Below are positions 33,368 to 42,172 of a DNA stretch of 64,000 nt, in pieces. Source of the DNA: Sphingobacteriales bacterium 44-15 (lineage in GTDB: Bacteria > Bacteroidota > Bacteroidia > Chitinophagales > Chitinophagaceae); the NCBI GenBank assembly GCA_001899685.1, contig MKWG01000007.1, positions 62,001 to 126,000 on the forward strand, read 5' to 3'. Each line of letters opens with the position of its first letter. Position 1 is the first letter of the stretch. Made by a program: the position numbers and the translations under genes. The notes under the pieces were generated by a model. The model had not been told where the DNA came from, ran no database searches, and worked only from the letters and a program-made list of their open reading frames with translations.

Positions 33368-36300
33368 TTAGAAAGTAATGGAAGCGCCAAAAATGTAAGA
33401 CCTTGGATTCGGATATGCCGTCTCTGTATCAGTTTGTTCAGGACTCAATCCTTCATATTTGGTGAAGTAGATCAGGTTGCTTCCTGTAAAATTTAGTCGC
33501 ACATCTGTCAAGCCAATTCTATTTAAAAGATTTTTGGGAAGACTGTAAGCAAGCGTCACTTCCCTCAGGCACAGGAAGTCTGTGCTTTGATAAAACCTTG
33601 AGTTGCCCCGGTTATTCCATACATTCCACTGGGCATTTTGATCTGCCCAATAATATCTTGGAATATCTGTAATATCGCCTTGTTTTTGCCAGGATCTGAG
33701 CATGTGCCCGCTGATGGCATTAGCCCCGGAAAAATTACCTTCAAGTCTTGCCCCGGTTTCATAATATATGGTGGCTCCTAAGGTATAATCCATTCTTACT
33801 ATAAGGCTTAAATTTTTATAGCTCAACGTGTTGGTAAAACCACCTGTCACGCGTGGGATTGAGTTGCCCATATATACCCTGTCCCTTGTATCAATAGTAT
33901 CATTTTTATCAACATCAAGCCAATTCACATCACCGCCATATTTTTTCTTGCTTGCACTGGGCACTAACATGTCAATAGGGCCCTTGGCTGCTTCATCATC
34001 TGTTGAATATACGCTAACTTGTTTATACGCATACAGATCGCCAATTCTTTGACCTTCCTGTAAACCTCCTAACCATCCATAAGTTCCTTTTGCCGGATCG
34101 AATACATATACTCCGCCAACACGATTATTTTCAATGCCATTTTCAGGTAACCGAAGAACTTTACTATTAACTTTTGCAGTATTAAACGCAATATTCCATT
34201 GCAGAGGAGAAGTTGGAGACAATATTCTCGCTGACACTTCTACTTCGTATCCCTTATTTTCCAAAGAACCATAATTCGTCAAAATACTTGAGAAACCTGT
34301 TGAAGGAGGTAATGTGAGAGAAGTAAGCAGGTTGTTTGTCACTCTCCGGTAATAATCAAAAATTACGCTAACCCTGTCATTTAATAATCCAACATCTGCG
34401 CCAATATCAAATGTTTTTGATTGTTCCCATTTAAGATTTTGATTAGGCAGTGTGGAAATCATAATACCGGACACACCATTATACTTAGAGGAAGCGTTGT
34501 ATTCACCCTGGGCCTGGTACAACCCTAATCCACTGATATTTCCCGTAACACCATAACTGGCTCTTAATTTCAGCTTTACTAAACCTTCGGGGAGAAAATT
34601 CCAAAAGTTCTCCCGGTCCACATTCCATCCGGCTGACATCCCCGGGAAAATCCCCCATTTATTATCTGTACCCAGATTGGATGCTCCATCATATCTTAAA
34701 CTAACATTAAAAAGATACTTCCTTTTGTAATTGTAGGTAGCCCGTCCGAAATAACCGATCAACGACTGGTGTGTTTCTGAGCTTGATACTACGGTAGGGG
34801 TAGCCGAAGCATTTAATGTTGGAATGATGTCAGTAGCAGCATTGGTACCGGTTGCTGACAACGAAATATTATCTGCCCATAAATAAGAAAGTCCGCCTTT
34901 CAGCTCAAGGTCATGATCGTTATTAAACGTTTTATTATATGTTAAAACAGCATTTACCTGTGGTCTGAAATTTTCTGCGTAGGAACCGGTAGCTGTGCGG
35001 GATGTTACTAATGTTGTCGGGCCGTTTAAATAACTGCGCACAAAATTACGGGAATAACCACCACGGTACTGCAAGGAAATCTGAGGGCTGAAAGTCAGGC
35101 CGGGGATGATTTTGGCTTCACTACCAACAATCAGGGTCAGATCATTTGCAAGATTTTTTGGATTATATACAGATGCTCTGTAAAATGGATTGGAATATCC
35201 TAAGCTACGTCCCGGGGATAAAGTTCCATCTTCAAAATATAATTTATCAGTCGCTGGTGCAATGAGAGAAGATTTAAAAATATCTATTGTCGGTACCTGC
35301 GTATTCCTCGTATTAGAATACATCACCCTTGAATAGAGCTTTATCTTTTCATTGATATTTAATTCTCCATTCATGTTCATAGTAAACCTCTTATAGTCTG
35401 TTTGGATGGCTATACCCTTACCATCCAGATAACCTAATCCTAAATAAAATCTGGCCTTTTGATTGCCACCGGATACAGAGATGGAATGACTTTGAGACAA
35501 TGGCTTTCTAAACAACATGCTTTGCCAGTCTGTATTTGAAAAAATTAATGTCCGAGACGGATCTACAGGATCAGGAATACTTTCCCAACCTTCATTGAGC
35601 TTATATTGATTTTCAGGCGTAAGATACTGTAATGAGTTGGCAGTTGTATTGGTAAGATCATTTCCGGCACCGCCTAAATACGTACGTCCGTCTAATTGTG
35701 CAAGAAAGGATGAGTTTATTCCTCCGGTTGCCAGTATACCCAGGCGGGCAAAATATACTTCATCTTTTGCTGATAGAACGTCATAGGTTTTGGCAACTTC
35801 AGATTTTGTCAAATCAAATCTGTATGTCACCTGTGTTTTTCCGCTCTGACCTGATTTTGTTTCTACAATTACAACTCCGTTTGATCCCTGCGCCCCGTAT
35901 ATAGCCGTGGCGGCAGCGTCCTTTAATACCTGGATGGATTTAATATCATTAACATCAATATCATTCATATTACTCCTTAAAACTCCATCAATAATATAAA
36001 TGGGTGGAGAACTATTGGGGCTATTGATAGAAGTACCTCCCCTTACAATAATATTAGGAGCGGCACCGGGCTGACCCGAATTGGTTTGTACTCTTACACC
36101 AGCCAACGTACCCTGAAGGGCAGCAGCAGCATTCGAATACGGAACATTTTCCAACACTTTATTATCAAGCTTGGAAACCGCAGTAGTTACAACGTCCCTG
36201 CGTTGCTTACTACCGAAACCAACGACAACCACTTCTGATAAAGCGTTTGGAGCTCCACTCCCTAAGGTTATATTAAGTGGCGACTGGCTATTGACAAAAA

Positions 36301-36595
36301 CTTCTTTAGTGCTGAAACCAACCGAGCTTATTATCAGGGTTACATTCAGGTTAGGCAAATTGATACTAAAGAAGCCATCATTATCTGCAGTAGCTCCGGC
36401 TGTCCCGTTTTTTACTTTTATGCTTGCTCCCGAAAGAGGGTCACCTTCTTCATTGGTTACTTTACCGGAAACCCTTACTTGTGATTGTGCAATCGCAATA
36501 TTTAACTGGCATAGCAATAGCATGGATAAAATTCTATACAACATGCTGAATGATGAAAAAAAAGGCCTTGAAGATCTAGTGGATTGTCGTATCAT
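33368..36595 (-). CDS. SusC/RagA-family TonB-dependent outer-membrane receptor
   Basis: A 1075-residue receptor. After the signal peptide (about 1-37, LLLCQLNIAIAQ) comes a carboxypeptidase-regulatory-like domain (about 40-125, VSGKVTNEEGDPLSGASIKVKNG), the TonB plug (about 130-260, VVVVGFGSKQRRDVVTTAVSKL and SIQVLKDAAATAIYGAQGSNGVV) and a beta-barrel to the C-terminal IFGASITF. No STN domain is present, so unlike the partial receptor at 1-152 it does not signal to a FecR. I start at the ATG at 36595 (MIRQSTRSSR); the frame is open to 36715 but that part contains the -7 box at 36691-36698. It is the first gene of operon B. Confidence 0.97.
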   Translation of the reverse strand: MIRQSTRSSRPFFSSFSMLYRILSMLLLCQLNIAIAQSQVRVSGKVTNEEGDPLSGASIKVKNGTAGATADNDGFFSINLPNLNVTLIISSVGFSTKEVFVNSQSPLNITLGSGAPNALSEVVVVGFGSKQRRDVVTTAVSKLDNKVLENVPYSNAAAALQGTLAGVRVQTNSGQPGAAPNIIVRGGTSINSPNSSPPIYIIDGVLRSNMNDIDVNDIKSIQVLKDAAATAIYGAQGSNGVVIVETKSGQSGKTQVTYRFDLTKSEVAKTYDVLSAKDEVYFARLGILATGGINSSFLAQLDGRTYLGGAGNDLTNTTANSLQYLTPENQYKLNEGWESIPDPVDPSRTLIFSNTDWQSMLFRKPLSQSHSISVSGGNQKARFYLGLGYLDGKGIAIQTDYKRFTMNMNGELNINEKIKLYSRVMYSNTRNTQVPTIDIFKSSLIAPATDKLYFEDGTLSPGRSLGYSNPFYRASVYNPKNLANDLTLIVGSEAKIIPGLTFSPQISLQYRGGYSRNFVRSYLNGPTTLVTSRTATGSYAENFRPQVNAVLTYNKTFNNDHDLELKGGLSYLWADNISLSATGTNAATDIIPTLNASATPTVVSSSETHQSLIGYFGRATYNYKRKYLFNVSLRYDGASNLGTDNKWGIFPGMSAGWNVDRENFWNFLPEGLVKLKLRASYGVTGNISGLGLYQAQGEYNASSKYNGVSGIMISTLPNQNLKWEQSKTFDIGADVGLLNDRVSVIFDYYRRVTNNLLTSLTLPPSTGFSSILTNYGSLENKGYEVEVSARILSPTSPLQWNIAFNTAKVNSKVLRLPENGIENNRVGGVYVFDPAKGTYGWLGGLQEGQRIGDLYAYKQVSVYSTDDEAAKGPIDMLVPSASKKKYGGDVNWLDVDKNDTIDTRDRVYMGNSIPRVTGGFTNTLSYKNLSLIVRMDYTLGATIYYETGARLEGNFSGANAISGHMLRSWQKQGDITDIPRYYWADQNAQWNVWNNRGNSRFYQSTDFLCLREVTLAYSLPKNLLNRIGLTDVRLNFTGSNLIYFTKYEGLSPEQTDTETAYPNPRSYIFGASITF

Positions 36596-36690
36596 AATCG
36601 CAGTTTTTGGTAGTTTTAGGAAATCAGAGTGATCAGAAAAATGTTGCCTACTCATAACACAATTAGAATCGTTAACAATAATTTCATTTT

Positions 36691-36698
36691 CAAATCTA
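36691..36698 (-). promoter_or_regulatory. Promoter -7 box of operon B (susC)
   Basis: TAGATTTG on the minus strand matches the Bacteroidota TAnnTTTG consensus. It gives a leader of about 90 nt before the susC start at 36595. The shared 35-bp element lies exactly 21 nt upstream. No separate TTTG -33 box is needed if an activator bound at the element recruits polymerase. Confidence 0.7.
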
Positions 36699-36719
36699 AT
36701 TGTAGTAACAATCAAAATC

Positions 36720-36754
36720 TGCTACTTTTCTTTACATTCTTAATACTATTTTTC
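36720..36754 (-). promoter_or_regulatory. Shared 35-bp regulatory element, copy B (susC promoter)
   Basis: On the minus strand it starts GAAAAATAGTATTAAG and ends AGAAAAGTAGCA. It matches the ridA copy at 30 of 35 positions without gaps. AGTA cores lie at element positions 8-11 and 29-32, 21 bp apart, and the element ends 21 nt before the -7 box. Confidence 0.8.
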
Positions 36755-36869
36755 AAAAAGGATTTTTCTTTTACCGCTACCTAAAAAAAGCCCGGGGAAG
36801 GCATAGCTTTGATCCTGTGCAGGAAAAATTTACAACCGCTATTGCTGTTGCTGCCGCAAGCAGACTAAT

Positions 36870-36998
36870 TTATGAATACAACAAAGCCACGAATACACCA
36901 ATGACCTTTTTTCAATTGACCATCCATTCGTACATCTGTGGCTTTGTTGTATCGAAAAATCATCCTGCCGCGCAGGACGCTGGAATTCGTGGCATAGA
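36870..36998. repeat. Hairpin-forming intergenic element, copy 1
   Basis: ATACAACAAAGCCAC at 36876-36890 is exactly complementary to 36938-36952, a 15-bp stem around a 47-base loop. It continues into AAATCATCC and GGACGCTGGAATTCGTGGC. The right arm and the GGACGCTGGAATT tail recur at 59689-59749. It occupies the gap between the operon B promoter and the end of the 37052-39349 gene and could act as a terminator for the latter. Confidence 0.78.
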
Positions 36999-37051
36999 AA
37001 AAACATACGCGGCCGTTAAACAGCTAGCCCCATGTATTTTCCAGGGAAATG

Positions 37052-39349
37052 TCAATCCTTAAAAACCTCCAGCAGAAAGTGGCAGTTCAATATCTTTTCT
37101 ATAAGATCCTGTTCAACATAATAATACTGGTTGGAAGCCTCATACCCTATTCTCGGGTCTTCCCTGCAGACACGGAACAGCTCCGCCGCAAGCGCTATCT
37201 CATTCCGGAGGATACCACGGATATTTTTCTTTAAACTTTTGCGAATACCTGGTGTAAGTTTTTTGTTGGCCAGGCTATCTCTGTACATTACGAATCGCGC
37301 CTGATTTACTACCGACGCGAAATGGAGGTATGCAGCAACCGCGATGCGTTCATCAGACAAAACGGTCTGCCGGTGCAAACTGTCTGAAATGTTTTTTACC
37401 TGCCGGAAATATTCAAGCCCTTTGAGCCATCCTTCTGCTACCAGGTTAAACTGGCGGATAAAAATACTGTCCGGGTAAATGGCTCTCCAGCTTTTAAGAT
37501 CGTCATAGGGAAAGCCTACCATGGTTGCTTTGTAACCGGTCGCTTTTTCGTACAGCAGGTTTGCCGGGCCATATTGCTGCGGCGCAGTGTATAACGTGCC
37601 GCCGCTATACGGATATGCTTCAAATGCCTTGCTGAAAGCAGTCCATGCTTTACGTGCAGCAGGCACTGCGGCAACGCCATATCTGTTTGTGGCGATACTG
37701 TCGAGCACATCATTTTCACCTGATACGCTATAATTTAAGCACAGGTCTGCAATCTCCATATTCGGAGAAGGATAACCGCCCAGCGACCAGCTCAGCATGA
37801 GCCCGTCCATATCGTAATTTGAAAGAGCCGATATATGCTGCTGCACCAGGTCGAAAACAGGTAACCAGGGAACGGCAGACAGTTCCCATGAATTATTTAC
37901 CTGCACTTTTGCGAAAGTCCTGAGACCGGTCTGCTTTGCCCATGCCCAGTGTTGTATCGCACGCGGGCCGGGTCCAACAGCCGATAAGGAATATTCGCCG
38001 ACTTTTGAGTCAATGCCCCCCCTGCTGATGGGCTTGGCCCATTCGCTCACCGACATCAGGTATACAGATTTAGGCAATGCAGTAATGACATCCTGTGCCA
38101 ATCCATGGTTATGCCAGCCCCAGTCCCATACAATTACTTTAGCATCGGGATTTCCGGTATGTACGCCTTCTTCGATAACACGGTTCACCCCGGCGATAAT
38201 ATCAGCATAGCTGCGCCGGCTGCAGCGGGGGCAAAGTTCCGGATGACCATGAGAAGCGCAATTGGTAAAATTCTCTGATGCTGTAATTGTGATCACTCCG
38301 GCGAGCCCCGGCACATTTTTAAAAACAAAAGCCAGCGACGCTCTCATCCAGTTGGTAACAGTTTCGTCACTGGTGCACATGGCATAAAAATTTCCTTCCT
38401 TTGTTCCCTGCATGCCGGAGCGGTTCGTAAAAAAGGAAGCGGGCATTGCCCTCGGCTCATTCATATACAGGTAAATGCCGATACCATATTTAGCGGCCCG
38501 CTCAACTATCTTTTTCAGATTGTTTATCCGTGTCTCATGACCTACTCCGAATTCCGGGAAACCCTTGCCGCCGGGCGCCATCTGGTTAAGCACCGTATGC
38601 ATCCAGATACCATTCACCCCGCTCCGGGATAATTTTTCGAGCAATCCATCCGGGTAAGGATTTTGAGAAGTATCTGAAAGCGGATCACCAAAGATGCCGA
38701 AATAAGAATAAACGATCCTGGGCCGGATATTAGCATTATGAGTGTCCGGTTTATTAATACGCTCATTCGGGGAGACCAAACTGAGATCATCTATAAACTT
38801 AAACCGCGGTACACCGGTCTGTTGCTGAAAATACTTTTGAGCGATCTTTTTGATCGCTGCAGCCCGCGCAATGGCTTTCGGACCGGGAGCAGCATACCGG
38901 AGCTCTGAAACCTTTGGCTTTAAGCCCCCCAGCTTAATGAAAAGAAAATCGTCTTCTTTAAGCGCAACTGAGAGCTCTTCAGCACTCATGCCCAGCAGCT
39001 TCAGCAACTGGCCATACGGCAACAAATGCCAGTTCCTTCTTATTACTGTAATGTATATGCGCTTGTTAAAAGATCCATCCACCGGTACATAGGAAGGAAG
39101 TCCCATCGAAGCCGCTATCCCCAGGATATCTGAATTTTTACATCCTATCGTTCTGCTCATTGCATCCAGGCTTACGAGATTCCAGTTACGCCATACAAAA
39201 GCGTGTAACCTGTCAGGAAAATGGGTTACCGGTATGGCTTCGGGATATGCACCAACAGGTAAACTGTCTGTTTGCCCAAAAGTTTTCTCAGTAAAAAGGC
39301 CTGATAAAAAAAGCAAACAGCAAAAGAAGATCCGTTTCATCTTGTCCAT
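37052..39349 (-). CDS. Secreted glycosidase-like TIM-barrel protein
   Basis: This 765-residue protein has a signal peptide (start MDKMKRIFFCCLLFLSGL; Met4 is an equally good start). The central part (about 215-560) looks like a glycoside hydrolase (beta/alpha)8 barrel: IVYSYFGIFGDPLSD, GVNGIWMHTVLNQM, IGIYLYMNEPRAMP, ITITASENFTNC, VIVWDWGWHNHGLAQDV, YLMSVSEWA and MDGLMLSWSLGGYPSPN. Conserved acids in MNEPR, TASENF and VSEW are candidate catalytic residues. A CxxC-type pair (ELCPRCSRR) is also present. It resembles GH20/GH84/alpha-glucuronidase-type barrels in style but I cannot name the family. A helical C-terminal region follows. It may be the last gene of operon C (316-bp gap) or have its own promoter. 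Confidence 0.75.
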   Translation of the reverse strand: MDKMKRIFFCCLLFLSGLFTEKTFGQTDSLPVGAYPEAIPVTHFPDRLHAFVWRNWNLVSLDAMSRTIGCKNSDILGIAASMGLPSYVPVDGSFNKRIYITVIRRNWHLLPYGQLLKLLGMSAEELSVALKEDDFLFIKLGGLKPKVSELRYAAPGPKAIARAAAIKKIAQKYFQQQTGVPRFKFIDDLSLVSPNERINKPDTHNANIRPRIVYSYFGIFGDPLSDTSQNPYPDGLLEKLSRSGVNGIWMHTVLNQMAPGGKGFPEFGVGHETRINNLKKIVERAAKYGIGIYLYMNEPRAMPASFFTNRSGMQGTKEGNFYAMCTSDETVTNWMRASLAFVFKNVPGLAGVITITASENFTNCASHGHPELCPRCSRRSYADIIAGVNRVIEEGVHTGNPDAKVIVWDWGWHNHGLAQDVITALPKSVYLMSVSEWAKPISRGGIDSKVGEYSLSAVGPGPRAIQHWAWAKQTGLRTFAKVQVNNSWELSAVPWLPVFDLVQQHISALSNYDMDGLMLSWSLGGYPSPNMEIADLCLNYSVSGENDVLDSIATNRYGVAAVPAARKAWTAFSKAFEAYPYSGGTLYTAPQQYGPANLLYEKATGYKATMVGFPYDDLKSWRAIYPDSIFIRQFNLVAEGWLKGLEYFRQVKNISDSLHRQTVLSDERIAVAAYLHFASVVNQARFVMYRDSLANKKLTPGIRKSLKKNIRGILRNEIALAAELFRVCREDPRIGYEASNQYYYVEQDLIEKILNCHFLLEVFKD

Positions 39350-39665
39350 TACCGAATATACAATTTCATACTAAACAAAATAACTTACAGAAATTTTAAT
39401 GAATTCCGTAGAACTGTTTCGGCATGGCAAAAGGGGCTAGGGGCTATTATCAGCAAGGAATGTTACGATGCAGATGCCTCTCCCGTGCCCATGACGCATT
39501 GCCAAACAGTTAATTGCCAATGCCACCCGGAGACTGCTTCTCCCGACCTTCGGTTGGGATCGCAAAGACAACAAAGTGTTCTGTTTTTACAATCTTGCAC
39601 TAAAGCAATCTTCATATTGATAAGTTGTAAAAAAGGCTCGGAACCCTATAAAACTGCTTTTCTTA
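39350..39665. other. Intergenic region upstream of the glycosidase-like gene
   Basis: A 316-bp stretch without a credible gene. It contains GGAGACTGCTTCTCCC followed by a 7-bp hairpin (CCCGACC and GGTTGGG) and GATCGCAAAGAC (about 39529-39570), which resembles dispersed repeats of the GAGATTGCTTCxxCGCAATGAC type known in several phyla. No perfect TAnnTTTG box was found for the minus-strand gene. Confidence 0.5.
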
Positions 39666-40571
39666 CTACAATGCTGTAGCCAGTAGATCCAACAACCCGG
39701 CATCCTCCTCCCGCATTGCCGCAAGCGCCTGATCTATGTGCCGCGTGGAACGGCAGCCTATCAGCACGGAACTTATCTGTGGCTGACGGAAAGCCCAGGA
39801 CAACGCCAGCGATGCAACAGGCTTTCCCGTTTCTTCCGCAACTCTCAACAATTTATCAAGACGTTCCCATGCATGATCATTAAAATAAATATCCTTATGC
39901 CCGGGTATGATCTCAAAGCGGGTATCCGGCGAAACAGCATACCGGTATTTCCCCGTGAGAAATCCTGCGCCCAAAGGGCTATAGGTGATAATATGTATAT
40001 TGAAGTCACGGCACAGTTCTCTTAGTTCATCATCCACATCACTCACCGCAAAATTCTGATTATTCTGAATGAATGCAACCTGGATGAGATTATTGTTTAT
40101 TTGTTTTTGCAGCAATGCGTTCAACTGCTTAACATTAAAATTGCTTACGCCCAATGCACCTATCTTTCCCGATATGAAAAGCTTATTCAGTTCAGCCAAA
40201 ACGTGGTCGTCCTCTACGGATGAATGCCAGGAATGAAGAAAGAGTATGTCAATACGATCCCTTCGAAGCCGCATAAGACTTTGCTCAACGGCTGCAGTAA
40301 TAGTGGTGCTTTTAAAGGGAGGTAACAGTTTTGTTGCGATTGTTATATGCGCGGCAGCTTTTCCTCTTTGGGTAAACCACTGACCGATAATTTCTTCGGA
40401 AGCGCCCCCGCCATACACTGCGGCAGTATCAAAAAATACGATCTCCTTCTCAAGCGCGTAATCCATAATTGAAAAAGAAGTGGGAACATCAATCTCTCTT
40501 CCAAATGTTACACAACCAAGACCTCCCTTGCTGATATACTTATGTAAGGATGGAATAAAAGTTTTGTTCAT
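39666..40571 (-). CDS. Aldo/keto reductase
   Basis: This 301-residue TIM-barrel oxidoreductase has the tetrad in FFDTAAVYGGG (Asp, Tyr), ITIATKLLP (Lys) and ILFLHSWHS (His). It starts atypically with KTFIPSLHKYISKGGLGCVTFGREIDVPTS in place of the usual LGxTGxxVS opening. ALSWAFRQPQISSVLIGCRSTRHID near the C-terminus is the NADPH-binding segment. It is distinct from the aldo/keto reductase in operon A (317 residues) and less typical. It is the seventh gene of the run from ridA. The substrate is unknown, probably a carbonyl product of the preceding transaminase or dehydrogenase steps. Confidence 0.91.
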   Translation of the reverse strand: MNKTFIPSLHKYISKGGLGCVTFGREIDVPTSFSIMDYALEKEIVFFDTAAVYGGGASEEIIGQWFTQRGKAAAHITIATKLLPPFKSTTITAAVEQSLMRLRRDRIDILFLHSWHSSVEDDHVLAELNKLFISGKIGALGVSNFNVKQLNALLQKQINNNLIQVAFIQNNQNFAVSDVDDELRELCRDFNIHIITYSPLGAGFLTGKYRYAVSPDTRFEIIPGHKDIYFNDHAWERLDKLLRVAEETGKPVASLALSWAFRQPQISSVLIGCRSTRHIDQALAAMREEDAGLLDLLATAL

Positions 40572-40662
40572 ACATCAATGCTTCTTTAATATATAGTATC
40601 AAACGTGAGAAGTGAGACGTGAAATGACGACTAATCTCTCACATCTCACTTCTCACCTTTTC
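40572..40662. repeat. Word-like intergenic repeat (AACGTGAGAAGTGAGACG and CTCACATCTCAC types)
   Basis: The spacer carries CAAACGTGAGAAGTGAGACG followed by TCTCACATCTCACTTCTCAC, which is partly self-complementary. The same words occur at 18419-18450 and 56766-56830. Confidence 0.7.
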
Positions 40663-42012
40663 TCACCCTGCCATTTCACTCAAAGCATTTCTCACTATCC
40701 CTTCGCCATCCTCCTTAATATGGCTCGTCCGGCACCGCCATGTTTCATATCCTCCTTTTTCTATTTCATGCGCAGGAGGTATATACCCGATATACCCGTT
40801 GGCCATAGTGATGGTAAAATATTTATCAGTATTGATCTTCTTTTTTAGAGCCAACCCCGTTTCTGCAAAAAACTCACCGCCTAATGCACCAATGGTCATA
40901 TCTCCGATTTTCAATACCTGTACAGGGAATTCAATGGTATCCGGGTATTCATTGAGAAACACCTGCTCTCTCGCATATATTTTCACCATAGCTTCCGCAT
41001 CAGGACTGATGAGGCGGTAATCTGTTTGTGAAACTATTTTTTTTGCAGCTTCCACTTCAGCATCAGAAGGCTTACGCACACCAAGGGTGATATATTTGAA
41101 TGAAGCAGATAAAGAAGGGTCTGTTTGCCATTCTATGTTTTTTAATGCTTCGTATAATTTCCATGCAAGATCGCTCCCTATTATTTCTTTTTTTTGATGC
41201 TCCTCTTTAGGATAACGGTCTGGCTGAAGGAAATCCCAGATATTGGCTTCGCCGCTGGTACCATTGCTGAGCATTGCAATAAAATTTTCACCGGCTTTTA
41301 AATTAGCTGTAATATGTCTTGCAAATACGGCAAAATAATCTGCAGTTATGGTCCCGTTAGCACAATCACCTACATAATGCATGGAATAGTTCGCCAGCAG
41401 GCTGATCCATTCTCCATCTATGGATTGGATGGCAACAGCGCTTAATTCAGGGTCAACCGTTGAAGCTCTCTTATCTATATATGCCTCACCTCCGGCAGGA
41501 TTTGTTTTTATTATGTCCAGCCCGCCTGTAACAGGGTTTACAGCCTTATATCCGGGCTTCATATAATATCGCCTGCACACCACATGCTCCGGAACAGCTA
41601 CAGACGCAAACCCGATCCTGGCAGGACGTAACCGCTGCACAGCTTCTGCAACAGACTGTACAATTTTTTTTCCCAGGCTTTTCCGGTATGGCAGATCACA
41701 GGGACCTCCCAGCAGGTCGAGTATAGAACCTGCATAATGCGTATGGGTAGCAGCTATTAAAATATGCTCAGCGGGAATCCCGGTAAGGACAGTTATTTCC
41801 TTTTTTACTTCTACTATAAACTCTTTATCCATTGCACAGATATCAACGATCACAATGGCAAGCGTTGTCCCGGCATTTTGTAATACCAGTGCTTTTGAAT
41901 ATAAAGGATCGTGAATGGTATGTGCGTAAAAAGCCACAAACTCACCGTTAATGATGGTTCCCAATGGAGGGGTAATATCTGTTTTGGCAGCGCCGGCGAA
42001 AAAGTGATTCAT
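40663..42012 (-). CDS. Neutral/alkaline ceramidase-like protein, no signal peptide
   Basis: This 449-residue protein resembles the N-terminal domain of neutral ceramidases: GAAKTDITPPLGTIINGEF at the start, a HTHYAG metal-type motif (LIAATHTHYAG), YSMHYVGD, and SNGTSGEANI where ceramidases carry the nucleophile region. The closing segments GEFFAETGLALKK and YIPPAHEIEKGGYE also fit. It lacks a signal peptide and the C-terminal domain, so it is likely a cytoplasmic amidase of a small substrate. The start is the ATG at 42012; the frame is open to 42165 but the 51 extra codons translate a repeat. In operon C, with the M19 dipeptidase, it adds a second amide-cleaving enzyme. Confidence 0.87.
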   Translation of the reverse strand: MNHFFAGAAKTDITPPLGTIINGEFVAFYAHTIHDPLYSKALVLQNAGTTLAIVIVDICAMDKEFIVEVKKEITVLTGIPAEHILIAATHTHYAGSILDLLGGPCDLPYRKSLGKKIVQSVAEAVQRLRPARIGFASVAVPEHVVCRRYYMKPGYKAVNPVTGGLDIIKTNPAGGEAYIDKRASTVDPELSAVAIQSIDGEWISLLANYSMHYVGDCANGTITADYFAVFARHITANLKAGENFIAMLSNGTSGEANIWDFLQPDRYPKEEHQKKEIIGSDLAWKLYEALKNIEWQTDPSLSASFKYITLGVRKPSDAEVEAAKKIVSQTDYRLISPDAEAMVKIYAREQVFLNEYPDTIEFPVQVLKIGDMTIGALGGEFFAETGLALKKKINTDKYFTITMANGYIGYIPPAHEIEKGGYETWRCRTSHIKEDGEGIVRNALSEMAG

Positions 42013-42172
42013 TTGAGATTTGAAATTTGAGATTTGAAAACTGTAAAGGCATAAAGTATAACAAGTAAGGCATAGGGTATATGGTCTGCACAAGTTATAA
42101 GAGCCTTGCTTCCCTGAAACCTGGAACCTGGAACCTGAAACTCGTAACCCCTTATCACTTACCACTTAACAC
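42013..42172. repeat. Word-like intergenic repeat (TTTGAGATTTGAAATTTGA, CCTGGAACCTGGAACC, TATCACTTACCACTT types)
   Basis: This is the richest example: TTTGAGATTTGAAATTTGAG, then CTGAAACCTGGAACCTGGAA, then TTATCACTTACCACTTAACA. It lies between the M19 and ceramidase-like genes and extends the latter's frame falsely. No gene is visible. Confidence 0.75.

Larger units (their letters stand above)
36596..37051. other. Intergenic region upstream of susC
   Basis: A 456-bp stretch holding the susC leader, its -7 box, the shared 35-bp element and the hairpin element, all listed separately. An 81-codon plus-strand frame (36817-37062) is a translation of the hairpin element and is not accepted as a gene. 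Confidence 0.7.

Noticed and set aside
36817-37062. 81-codon plus-strand frame upstream of susC
   Set aside because: It is a translation of the hairpin element and overlaps the end of the glycosidase-like gene on the other strand.
39485-39679. 64-codon plus-strand frame
   Set aside because: It covers a dispersed repeat and hairpin and shows no protein-like pattern.
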